Below are positions 1-6,662 of a stretch of DNA of 9,343 nucleotides, piece after piece. Every line of letters starts with the position of its first letter. Position 1 is the stretch's first letter. The notes beneath the pieces were generated by a model. The model did no database searches and was not told the DNA's origin. It saw only the letters and a program-made list of their open reading frames with translations. This DNA comes from UBA1672 sp964352375 (GTDB taxonomy: Bacteria > Pseudomonadota > Alphaproteobacteria > Micavibrionales > Micavibrionaceae): positions 1 through 9,343 of the forward strand of contig CAYGSA010000072.1 of NCBI GenBank assembly GCA_964352375.1, read 5' to 3'. A program made the translations under genes and the position numbers.

Positions 1-730
1 ATATGCTGCCACCTTCTGCTTCACGGAATTTACCGATGGTTTTTTCGGTTGCACCAGTGAAGGCTCCTTTTTCGTGGCCGAATAGAGTGCTTTCAACAAG
101 TTGAGAGGGGATTGCGCCGCAATTGATGGCGATGAATGGTTTACCTGTGCGCGTGCCTTCACCGTGCAACGCATGGGCAAAAACTTCTTTTCCTGTGCCG
201 GTTTCTCCAGTAATCAGGACGGGAATATCGGAAGCAGCGGCTTTGCGCGCGGTTGTTATGATAGAGAGAAGGCCAGCGTCATGGCCAATTAGGTTTTCAA
301 ACGTAACTGTCCCTTCTTTTTCTGATTTCAAACGGGTTACTTCACGGGTGAGGAGGCTGATTTTCAGGGTGTTTTTAATGGTGAGAAGAATACGCTCGGC
401 GTCATAAGGTTTGTTGATAAAATCTGTTGCTCCAAGTTTCATGGCTTTCACTACGTTTTCGAGGTCTTTGTTCCCAGTCAGCATAATCACGGGGATTGAG
501 GGGTGTTTTTGCCTTAGAATTTCTAAAGTTTCCATGCCGCTCATAACGGGCATTTCGAGGTCGAGGATGATGAGTTTAACGGTTTTCACAGCGTCAGCGT
601 CCAGCATGTCTAAAGCTTCTCGGCCATTATTTGCAGTTTGTGCACCGTAATCCATTTTACGGCTGAGCAAGGTTTTCAGCATTTTTTGCTGTAAAGGGTC
701 ATCTTCAACGATTAAAATCGGCTTATTCAT
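1..730 (-). CDS. NtrC-family sigma-54-dependent response regulator (3' part outside window)
   Basis: Partial gene: 243 codons are visible from the ATG at 730-728 to the left edge, where the frame is still open. Residues 1-123 are a receiver domain with the acidic pair D10/D11, phospho-acceptor D57 in LDLEMP, T85 and K107. From about residue 145 an AAA+ domain begins, with Walker A GETGTGKE at 175-182 and the sigma-54 contact loop GAFTGA at 222-227. The Walker B motif and any DNA-binding HTH lie outside the window. Such proteins bind upstream sites as phosphorylated oligomers and remodel sigma-54 RNA polymerase. The gene is divergent from the H-NOX operon, and a canonical sigma-54 promoter drives that operon, so it is the obvious candidate activator (inference). 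A phosphate donor may be the hybrid kinase at 3242-5407. No strong Shine-Dalgarno precedes the ATG, but the domain start fits it exactly. Confidence 0.95.
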   Translation of the reverse strand, partial: MNKPILIVEDDPLQQKMLKTLLSRKMDYGAQTANNGREALDMLDADAVKTVKLIILDLEMPVMSGMETLEILRQKHPSIPVIMLTGNKDLENVVKAMKLGATDFINKPYDAERILLTIKNTLKISLLTREVTRLKSEKEGTVTFENLIGHDAGLLSIITTARKAAASDIPVLITGETGTGKEVFAHALHGEGTRTGKPFIAINCGAIPSQLVESTLFGHEKGAFTGATEKTIGKFREAEGGSI

Positions 731-762
731 AGTTTCAGTTTAGCAAATGATTATTAATAAAT

Positions 763-810
763 CGTTCGATTTTGAGAATTTTCTCATTTTCGAACGTTTG
801 ATTTTGAGAA
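763..810. promoter_or_regulatory. Candidate upstream activator sites: three related 16 bp half-sites
   Basis: The stretch 763-796 is an imperfect 34 bp palindrome whose halves (763-778 and 781-796) match at 13 of 17 positions including the outer CGTTCGA. A third copy in direct orientation, CGTTTGATTTTGAGAA at 795-810, matches the first half CGTTCGATTTTGAGAA at 15 of 16 bases, 32 bp (about three helical turns) away. Relative to the predicted sigma-54 start near 887 the array lies at about -124 to -77, the usual range for NtrC-type enhancers. It also sits 33-80 bp upstream of the divergent regulator's ATG, so it could serve autoregulation. Binding by that regulator is inferred. Confidence 0.7.
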
Positions 811-830
811 TACAGGAGTATGTCTAACAG

Positions 831-843
831 TAAGCTATTGATT
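831..843 (-). promoter_or_regulatory. IHF consensus site between enhancer and sigma-54 promoter
   Basis: Read on the minus strand the 13 bp are AATCAATAGCTTA, which satisfies every position of the IHF consensus WATCAANNNNTTR. It lies at about -56 to -44 from the predicted start, between the half-site array and the -24/-12 element. That is where IHF usually bends DNA so that an NtrC-type activator can reach sigma-54 polymerase. The consensus is short and degenerate, so position is the main support. Confidence 0.65.
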
Positions 844-860
844 TGTATTGCAATATGGAT

Positions 861-876
861 TGGCACGCCTTGTGCA
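861..876 (+). promoter_or_regulatory. Sigma-54 (-24/-12) promoter of the H-NOX operon
   Basis: TGGCACGCCTTGTGCA matches the sigma-54 consensus TGGCACG-N4-TTGCW at every fixed base except one (G for the first T of TTGC), with the invariant GG and GC at the right spacing. Taking the GC as -13/-12 puts transcription start near 887, leaving a leader of about 25 nt that carries the AGGA ribosome binding site (901-904) before the ATG at 912. No competing sigma-70 promoter is obvious. Expression should therefore require an activator such as the divergent NtrC-type protein. Confidence 0.88.
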
Positions 877-911
877 ATGTCATAATCATAATTTAATTGC
901 AGGATTAAAAA

Positions 912-1787
912 ATGAAGATATTAGAACAAAATGTAGAAGAGGTATTAATCCAAGATTTGAAATATTTGTGGGAGCACGCGTCAGCAAGCCGCTGCATCTA
1001 TTTAAGATTTTCACAATTGGAAACGCCGCGAGAAGAATGGTTTCCGATTATTACCGAGACACTGAAAACCTATTTTGCAGATGATATTCAAACGATTTAT
1101 ATGTGCCACGATAAAGATTTGTTTTTGACGACAAATACGCTGACGCAAAAAAATCTAGATCTCCTTTTAACCCACCTGAAACCTAAACTCTCGCCAGCCT
1201 CCCTGCAGGGGCTGGCGGCCATTTTTGAGTTGAAAGTGGATTGGCCTAAATTACGCACTGTGTGTGAGAAGAAAATTGAAGCGCTAAGCATTCTAAAGGC
1301 AAGACAAAATCAAATTAAAAGACAAAAGCTTAATAGTGTTAGCCGCGAACAAGCACTTGGCGGGCTGGATGCTGATTTGATAAGTTCACTGGCTATGCGC
1401 CGTGAGATGCGCGCGGAAACTGTTGTGATGGTTGTGGAAGATGACCCATTTACGCAAAAACTGATCCAAAACACGTTTAAAGGGAAATATGAGCTGACGA
1501 TGACGGGGGATGGTCAGGGCGCGATTATGAATTACGTGAACAAAGCGCCAGATATTTTGTTTCTTGATATTGGTTTGCCAGATATTGATGGGCATGCCGT
1601 TTTGAAAAAATTGTTCGAGATTGACCCTGAGGCTTATATCGTAATGTTTAGCGGCAATGGCGATAAGGAAAATGTGCTGAAAGCCATTGAGCTTGGTGCC
1701 AAAGGTTTTGTCGGCAAGCCGTTTACCAAAGATAAAATTTTCGAATACGTTCAAAAATCACCATACGTGCAATCTAAACATATATAG
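912..1787 (+). CDS. Response regulator with unrecognised N-terminal domain (first of a paralogous pair)
   Basis: 291 aa. Residues 170-285 form a C-terminal receiver: acidic residues E176/D177/D178, phospho-acceptor D219 in LFLDIGLP, S247 in the usual Thr/Ser position, and K269 in GKPF. The N-terminal 165 residues match no family I recognise. They read as a beta-alpha-beta-beta-alpha unit (about 27-92) followed by a charged helical linker (about 113-165). The same layout, with recognisable similarity, occurs in the next gene (for instance C28...TIYMC here against C31...RVYFC there), so the two are paralogues. A receiver at the C-terminus is unusual, since receivers are mostly N-terminal. AGGA at 901-904, 7 nt before the ATG, supports the start. 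First gene after the sigma-54 promoter; a likely phosphate acceptor of the operon's Hpt kinase. Output function unknown. Confidence 0.9.
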   Translation: MKILEQNVEEVLIQDLKYLWEHASASRCIYLRFSQLETPREEWFPIITETLKTYFADDIQTIYMCHDKDLFLTTNTLTQKNLDLLLTHLKPKLSPASLQGLAAIFELKVDWPKLRTVCEKKIEALSILKARQNQIKRQKLNSVSREQALGGLDADLISSLAMRREMRAETVVMVVEDDPFTQKLIQNTFKGKYELTMTGDGQGAIMNYVNKAPDILFLDIGLPDIDGHAVLKKLFEIDPEAYIVMFSGNGDKENVLKAIELGAKGFVGKPFTKDKIFEYVQKSPYVQSKHI

Positions 1788-1798
1788 GGAGTTATATT

Positions 1799-2638
1799 AT
1801 GAAGATTATTTCAGTAAATGCAGACGTTCAGCTTATGAATTTAGCCTCATCTATCGGGCAATCACCGCAAAGTTGGCGTGGTTGGAATTGTGTTAAAATC
1901 ATGCTTGGGGATTTGGATGAAACGCTGCAGCATGAATGCTTGTTCTGGGTGAGATCTTTGATTGGCGCGTATTTAAAAGGAGCAGAGGGGCGCGTTTATT
2001 TTTGCGAAAATAGTGCCATTCATATTTTATCTAAGCATGTACCAGTAGATGTGTTGCATCAGGCCGGACAAGAGATATGTGATCTAGCGTATTCCGAGAG
2101 CGCGGTGCATGTGGATTATCAGTTTTATGATCTCTCGCGTGATGGCGGAGAATATGCTCAGACTGTTTTAGATCAGCAAAGCCCTGTCTTTGGCATGGCT
2201 ACGGCAAAGTTGTTGGCAGACGGCCCTACGCAAGATGTGTTGTTACAAAGCCATGAAGCGCCATACATCCCGAATATTAATTCTAAACGTACAAAGGTTA
2301 TGTTGGTTGAGGATGATCCGGTCACGCGCTGGATGGTGCGTAATACGCTGAAGGAAGAATGCGAGCTTTTTACAGCGCCCACAGCAAACAAAGCCTTTTC
2401 GGTATATATGGAGCAGCAGCCTGATCTTGTGTTCTTAGACATTAATCTACCGGATAAAAGTGGGTATGAGGTTCTGACGTGGATTATGCGTAATGACCCC
2501 GGAGCCTGCGTTGTGATGTTCTCTAGTAATGACGGTATGGATAATATCGCGAACGCGCTTGAGGTCGGAGCAAGTGGATTTATTGGCAAGCCTTTTGTCA
2601 AAAAGCAGCTTCTTGATTACATACAAGGGAATGCATGA
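1799..2638 (+). CDS. Response regulator with unrecognised N-terminal domain (second of the pair)
   Basis: 279 aa. A C-terminal receiver spans about residues 165-279, with E171/D172/D173, phospho-acceptor D214 in VFLDINLP, S242 and K264 in GKPF. The N-terminal 155 residues share the beta-alpha-beta-beta-alpha pattern of the upstream paralogue but differ much in sequence, while the receivers stay close (both carry VEDDP, FLDI-LPD, VMFS and GKPF). That suggests an old duplication with relaxed or divergent N-terminal roles. The topology could be ferredoxin-like or a degenerate GGDEF-type fold, but no GGDEF signature is present, so this is only a hypothesis. AGGGAG at 1786-1791, overlapping the stop of the preceding gene, lies 7 nt before the ATG. 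Translation is probably coupled and the genes co-transcribed. Confidence 0.9.
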   Translation: MKIISVNADVQLMNLASSIGQSPQSWRGWNCVKIMLGDLDETLQHECLFWVRSLIGAYLKGAEGRVYFCENSAIHILSKHVPVDVLHQAGQEICDLAYSESAVHVDYQFYDLSRDGGEYAQTVLDQQSPVFGMATAKLLADGPTQDVLLQSHEAPYIPNINSKRTKVMLVEDDPVTRWMVRNTLKEECELFTAPTANKAFSVYMEQQPDLVFLDINLPDKSGYEVLTWIMRNDPGACVVMFSSNDGMDNIANALEVGASGFIGKPFVKKQLLDYIQGNA

Positions 2639-2695
2639 AAACGCATTAAGACTTCCTGAAACTTTCATTGATATAAATACTTAAGGAGAAAACCT

Positions 2696-3238
2696 ATGAA
2701 GGGCGTTGTTTTTACTGAATTGTTTGAAATGGTCGAAGGGCTGTTCGGCGCGGATATGATTGATGATGTGCTGGATGATTGCGACCTCGAGTCAGGGGGC
2801 GCTTATACGGCAGTTGGAACTTATGATCACCGCGAGCTTATTGCGATTGTCAGTGCGCTGAGCAAGCACACAGATATTCCCTTTAAAGATCTGGTGCAGA
2901 AATATGGGCATCATTTATTCTTTCGTTTTCATGATTTGATGCCAGCGTTTTTCGAAAACCCAAAAAATGCGTTTGATTTCCTTGAAAGCGTACATGGTTA
3001 TATTCATGTGGAAGTGAAAAAGCTATATCCAGACGCAGCTTTGCCTCATTTCGAAACGGAGCGTAATAGTGGTAATGTTATGACGATGGTTTATAGGTCA
3101 CAATGCCCTTTTGCTGATTTTGCAGAAGGGCTTATGGGCGGCTGTATCGAGTTTTATAAGGAAAACATCACCATCGAGAGTGAGGATCGTAACAGTGATA
3201 ATGAATTTTCGCGTATTTTCACTCTGACAAGGCATTGA
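2696..3238 (+). CDS. H-NOX heme nitric oxide/oxygen-binding sensor
   Basis: 180 aa, the normal length of a stand-alone bacterial H-NOX (HNOB) protein. Hallmarks: the opening MKGVVFTELFEMVE, the GGAYTAVGTYDH stretch (34-45), and the proximal helix VHGYIHVEVKKLYPDA, where H104 is the expected heme ligand. The YxSxR heme-propionate motif falls at 133-137 but reads YRSQC: Tyr and Ser are kept and the Arg is Cys137 (codon TGC, one transition from CGC). Family members bind NO, sometimes O2, in the cytoplasm and usually control a kinase or cyclase encoded beside them. Here the hybrid kinase begins 3 nt after this stop codon, which strongly links the two. AAGGAG at 2683-2688, 7 nt before the ATG, is the best ribosome binding site of the operon. 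Ligand choice cannot be read from the sequence. Confidence 0.95.
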   Translation: MKGVVFTELFEMVEGLFGADMIDDVLDDCDLESGGAYTAVGTYDHRELIAIVSALSKHTDIPFKDLVQKYGHHLFFRFHDLMPAFFENPKNAFDFLESVHGYIHVEVKKLYPDAALPHFETERNSGNVMTMVYRSQCPFADFAEGLMGGCIEFYKENITIESEDRNSDNEFSRIFTLTRH

Positions 3239-3241
3239 TAC

Positions 3242-5407
3242 ATGGATAGTGGAGAGAAAATAGTTCGACTTGAAAAGCGCCTTGCACGTGAAAAAAGCGC
3301 AAGGCTACAAGCTGAAGGATTACTAGAGGAAAAGAGCCGCGCCCTTTATGACGTTAATAAAGGCCTACAAGAGCATGCAAGGCTTTTAGAGGCTACGGTG
3401 GTGAATGCTAATGATGGTGTGATTATCACGACGGCTGATTTGGAAAATGGGCCGGAAATTATCTATGTGAATGAAGCCTTTACCCAGATTTCCGGCTATA
3501 CGTCCGAAGAGGTCCTTGGAAAAACACCGCGTATTTTGCAGGGTGATGATACAGACCGTGATACATTAAATCGGCTGAAATCCTCGTTGCAAAAAGGTAA
3601 GCCATTTAAAGGCGAGCTGAAGAATTATACCAAGGACGGCGATCCTTACTGGCTAGATATTAGTATTACTCCTGTTTTGGATGATGACGGCCAAATTACT
3701 CATTTCACCGCGATTGAGCGTAATATTACAGAGCAGAAGAATTTTGAAAAAGAGCTGCTGCAGGAAAAAGAAAATGCCGAAAATGAGCTTAAAGAGCGCC
3801 AGCGCCTTGAAGCACAAATGCAGGAATATGCGGATAAGCTGGAGTTGATCCGGTTTGATGCGGTGGATGCACAGAAACGAGCGGAAGAGGCCAATCACGC
3901 CAAGACCGAGTTTCTTGCCAATATGAGCCATGAACTGCGCACCCCAATGAATGGGATTATTGGTATGGCAGAGATGCTTTTGTTCTCTGCCCTAGATGCA
4001 GATCAGAAGGAAAATGCTGAGGCGTTGCATAGCTCTGGGGAAAACCTTCTCAGCATACTTAATGATATTCTTGATATTTCAAAAATTGAAGCAGGTGAGT
4101 TAGAAATTGAAAACGTGCCTTTTCATACTGAGACTGCTTTTAGACAAATTATTCAGCTGTTTCTTCCTTTGGCGGAAGATCGGGGTATTACATTAAATAT
4201 GGAAAAAGATGTGAATGTTGCTGATATGGTGGTGGCTGATCTTGGTCGATTGCAACAGGTCTTACGTAATCTTGTGAATAATGCGCTTAAATTCACTGAA
4301 GAAGGAAGTGTCAGCCTTATTGCACGCTCTACCGAAGAGATGGGACAGCCTTATCTCTACATTGCGGTTGAAGATACAGGCGTTGGTATTCCAAAAAATA
4401 AGTTGGGTACAATTTTTGAGAAATTCACGCAAGCTGATGCTTCTGTGACCCGTAAATTTGGCGGAACTGGGCTTGGTCTTGCCATTACAGAGAGTCTTAT
4501 TGAGCTTATGGATGGTGAAATTGGAGTTGATAGCATTGAGGGCGAGGGCTCCACCTTCTGGTTTAAGATCCCTTACGGGATTGCCGCCTTAGATGCCAAC
4601 CCAGTCAATCTTTATGATGAAATGAAAGAAGACGCATATATAGACATTTCTAAGGATATTAAAATTCTGGCTGTGGACGATCATCCTGTTAATCAAGTTT
4701 TTGTGCAAAAGCTTTTGAAGCGTTTAGGGTTTGATGCTGTGATGCTTGCGGAAGATGGACAGCAAGCCCTCGATATGATTGTAGAGCATGATTTTGATCT
4801 CGTTTTGATGGACTGTCAGATGCCTGTTTTAGATGGGTATCAGGCTAGCATGGCTTTGCGTGAAAAGGAGCAGGGCACGGATAGGCATTTGCCTGTGATT
4901 GCTCTGACAGCTAATGCTATGGTAGGAGATCGTGAGAAATGCATTAAGGCTGGAATGGATGATTATCTCAGTAAACCAATAAAAGCAGATAAATTGATGA
5001 TTTTGATGCAAAAATGGGTGAATAATAAGTCGCAGGGTAATGCTGAAATAATCGCAGATGTCTCTATCGAACAAAGCGATGAAATACCGATCGATATGAA
5101 TCATTTAGACATGTTTACTGATGGGGACCCTGATGAAGAAAAGGAACTGCTAGATTTATTTTTTAAGCAAGTTGATTTGAGTATCGCAGAACTAGAAGAA
5201 AGCTGCTTCAATGATGATGGAGAAGAGTGGAGAAAAGCGAGCCACAAACTTAAAGGCTCTGCTGCAAATTTAGGTGCCAACCTCCTCTTCGGTGTATGTG
5301 ATGAAGCAGAAGGCAGATATGAAGAAAATAAAAAAATGAAACAAGCAATGCTTGCAAATATTCATTTAAAGGTTTCAGAGTTACGCAGTTTTTTGAGTAA
5401 GGTTTAA
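3242..5407 (+). CDS. Hybrid sensor histidine kinase with PAS, receiver and Hpt domains (H-NOX-associated)
   Basis: 721 aa, no transmembrane segment visible, so cytoplasmic. Order: N-terminal coiled coil (about 5-50); PAS (about 52-165); second coiled coil (about 165-220); HisKA with phospho-acceptor H230 in MSHELRTPMNG; HATPase with N-box N343/N347, D378-TGVGI, and GGTGLGL (407-413); receiver (about 473-592) with D479/D480, D524 in LMDCQMP, T556 and K578; Hpt with H668 in SHKLKGSAANLGA. This is a complete internal phosphorelay H230 > D524 > H668, able to pass phosphate to separate receivers. The PAS resembles LOV domains (FTQISGYTSEEVLGK, LQGDDTD) but has TPRILQ where LOV has NCRFLQ, so the photoactive Cys is missing. 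It starts 3 nt after the H-NOX stop, with AAGG at 3229-3232, fitting control by H-NOX. Targets are probably the receivers at 912-2638 and/or the divergent NtrC-type protein. Confidence 0.95.
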   Translation: MDSGEKIVRLEKRLAREKSARLQAEGLLEEKSRALYDVNKGLQEHARLLEATVVNANDGVIITTADLENGPEIIYVNEAFTQISGYTSEEVLGKTPRILQGDDTDRDTLNRLKSSLQKGKPFKGELKNYTKDGDPYWLDISITPVLDDDGQITHFTAIERNITEQKNFEKELLQEKENAENELKERQRLEAQMQEYADKLELIRFDAVDAQKRAEEANHAKTEFLANMSHELRTPMNGIIGMAEMLLFSALDADQKENAEALHSSGENLLSILNDILDISKIEAGELEIENVPFHTETAFRQIIQLFLPLAEDRGITLNMEKDVNVADMVVADLGRLQQVLRNLVNNALKFTEEGSVSLIARSTEEMGQPYLYIAVEDTGVGIPKNKLGTIFEKFTQADASVTRKFGGTGLGLAITESLIELMDGEIGVDSIEGEGSTFWFKIPYGIAALDANPVNLYDEMKEDAYIDISKDIKILAVDDHPVNQVFVQKLLKRLGFDAVMLAEDGQQALDMIVEHDFDLVLMDCQMPVLDGYQASMALREKEQGTDRHLPVIALTANAMVGDREKCIKAGMDDYLSKPIKADKLMILMQKWVNNKSQGNAEIIADVSIEQSDEIPIDMNHLDMFTDGDPDEEKELLDLFFKQVDLSIAELEESCFNDDGEEWRKASHKLKGSAANLGANLLFGVCDEAEGRYEENKKMKQAMLANIHLKVSELRSFLSKV

Positions 5408-5542
5408 TTTGCACTAAGCCTTAAGAAACCAATAATATTTGTTGATAATTTTTTAGGGTACAGGACACGGTACAAAAAAGAGTTCTGTGTGCTGGATTGC
5501 TTTATTATCAATAGGTTACGTGGTTTAATTGGTTTCTACTCC
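5408..5542. other. AT-rich intergenic stretch without a recognised feature
   Basis: This follows the kinase stop. I see no convincing ORF, tRNA or strong hairpin. A weak interrupted inverted repeat (CAGGACAC near 5461 and GTGTGCTG near 5487, one mismatch) is the only structure noticed, and it is too weak to name. The nearest terminator-like hairpin is at 5564. Confidence 0.4.
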
Positions 5543-5646
5543 CGCAACCAACTTAACCTGCGAAGCGCCCTCTGGGGCGCTTTCGTCGTTTTGGACAAGG
5601 CCTAACGCGGCCTTGTGCGCTTCGAGTGCAGCGTTTGTTAGTTGCG
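5543..5646. repeat. About 104 bp imperfect inverted repeat, strongly structured
   Basis: The left arm 5543-5568 pairs with the right arm 5617-5646. The outer block CGCAACCAAC pairs with GTTAGTTGCG with one mismatch. A 5x5 internal loop follows, then CTGC/GCAG, a small bulge on the right arm, then GAAGCGC/GCGCTTC perfectly paired. Inside lie two more hairpins, 5564-5581 and 5596-5615. The first competes with the inner arm, so the folds are mutually exclusive. The stretch is clearly more GC-rich than both flanks. Options are a cruciform or recombination site, a structured RNA, or the remains of a gene on the minus strand. An integron attC-like site was considered, but only one core box fits. 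Confidence 0.55.
5564..5592 (+). terminator. Possible rho-independent terminator downstream of the H-NOX operon
   Basis: A perfect 7 bp GC-rich stem, AGCGCCC and GGGCGCT around the loop TCTG, is followed by TTTCGTCGTTTT. The U-tract is interrupted and the hairpin is 157 nt past the kinase stop codon, so termination is plausible but not certain. A second 7 bp hairpin, CAAGGCC/GGCCTTG (5596-5615), follows directly but has no U-tract. Confidence 0.4.
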
Positions 5647-5685
5647 ACTTGGACTTCGTTTCGTCTGACAAAGCCAGTATGCCTC

Positions 5686-6609
5686 ATGATAAAAAATATA
5701 GAGGAATGGTCAGATCAAGATATAGAAGATGAAATATCAAGAATTCAATCAGTAATAAAAGATTGGGCAATATCTAAAAATCTATGGTTTGACTGTGGTT
5801 TTAAATCATATTTAGAGCATGTAAATGGAGAGCCTAGCTCTCCGCCTGTAGTAACGATGTTGTGGTCTGAAGGTGATTTTCGACGGTTTGTTTTTGATGG
5901 GATAGATGGTTTAGACACAGAGTTTTTTGATTTACTTGAAAGTCATGGTTATTTCTTTGAGAACACTGATGGCGTTACGGCTGAAATTTACCCAAATGGC
6001 GAAGTTTTATCCCAAAAATTTGAAGAGTAATTCCACTGGCAATGGGTTTGTAGCCTTGTGAAAGAAGATACTGCTGATATCTATGATGAATTGTATTCTC
6101 TTTTTGTTACAACGTCAAAGTTTGCTCCTGTAGCGAAGAGATTTGCAGATAGGCATACCAACCTTATACAATTAGCTGAAAAAGATCAGATCATTGATTA
6201 GTTTAGAAAAGCCACCGCTGGTGTCATTGCAGATAAATCGTCTCTTTTATCGCCTAAAAGTATAGAAACAATAGTGGAGAGGCTTTCCAGAGAGCCAGGC
6301 CACCGCATTGTTCATGCTTCTTGGGGGTATGATATGATACACAACAATTTTGCTGTTGTTGTAAAAGAAAGTAAGCATGCTGCATTATTGATGGGACTTA
6401 CAAATCAAACTGTGACCGATGATGGTTATGGGCAGATGGGTACTGAAATACCAATTTTAGATCCAAGCTTAAGTAAATCCCTTTTAAACTCTGACAATGT
6501 ATGGCGTGCTAAACGAAGCGAAGAAAATGGACGAGTTTCTTATTGGGATGGCCGGCGCTTGTTTTGGGTATGGAATAAAAAGCCCATGAATTTTAACTAT
6601 ATGAACTAA
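5686..6609 (+). pseudogene. Decayed Mrr-like restriction endonuclease, core deleted and two in-frame stops
   Basis: One reading frame runs from the ATG at 5686 to the TAA at 6607-6609, interrupted by TAA at 6028-6030 and TAG at 6199-6201. The pieces join into one sensible protein: residues 1-114, then FHWQWVCSLVKEDTADIYDE, then LFVTTSKFAPVAKRFADR, then a C-terminal part rich in aromatic and polar residues ending PMNFNYMN. The FHWQWVC...DIYDELY segment and the VTTSKFAPVAKRFA segment resemble the two flanks of an Mrr-type PD-(D/E)XK nuclease domain. Here they abut at about 6097-6105, so the catalytic core seems to have been removed in frame. The TAG sits where TGG (Trp) would fit. The first 114 codons could be read as an intact small protein and 6274-6609 as a GTG-started one, but the shared frame and family resemblance favour a dead gene. 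Family assignment is from memory of motifs. Confidence 0.72.
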
Positions 6610-6627
6610 AAAATGTTCGCGAACATT
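6608..6627 (-). terminator. Rho-independent terminator of hipBA
   Basis: A perfect 16 bp palindrome, AATGTTCGCGAACATT (6612-6627), is followed on the minus strand by a run of T (complement of the six A at 6608-6613). It lies about 36 nt beyond the hipA stop codon and just past the end of the convergent pseudogene. In the plus direction no T-run follows, so it should act mainly on hipBA transcripts. Confidence 0.7.
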
Positions 6628-6662
6628 GCCAAAAAAAGGAAGCGATCAATTTGCAGCTGTCT

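Larger units (their letters stand above)
5525..5671 (-). other. Coding-like minus-strand fragment, possibly the C-terminal end of a lost gene
   Basis: In this frame the minus strand encodes about 48 residues, ending in SQVKLVAGVETN and a TAA at 5527-5525. The only in-frame start candidates are TTG (5671) and CTG (5677), and an in-frame TGA lies just upstream at 5686-5684. Composition (Ala, Gln, Glu, Lys; GC-rich codons) looks more like real protein than chance and differs from the AT-rich neighbours. It overlaps the inverted repeat, which weakens the case. No family recognised. Confidence 0.2.

Noticed and set aside
2173..2601. Minus-strand 142-codon frame opposite the second response regulator
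   Set aside because: It lies wholly within a well-supported receiver gene on the other strand and has no family features.
3395..3736. Blue-light LOV photoreceptor in the kinase
   Set aside because: The required Cys of NCRFLQ is Pro96, so no cysteinyl-flavin adduct can form.
5551..5646. Integron attC site reading of the inverted repeat
   Set aside because: ACTTAAC (5551-5557) fits the RYYYAAC box, but the opposite box does not fit GTTRRRY at the paired position, and no integrase or cassette array is visible.
5529..5732. Plus-strand 67-codon frame over the inverted repeat
   Set aside because: Composition (Ser, Ala, Cys rich) looks like noise from GC-rich structured DNA, and it overlaps the better-supported frame starting at 5686.
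6612..6627. LexA-type operator in AATGTTCGCGAACATT
   Set aside because: Spacing of GTTC and GAAC does not match the known alphaproteobacterial (GTTC-N7-GTTC) or Gram-positive boxes, and position plus T-run fit a terminator better.
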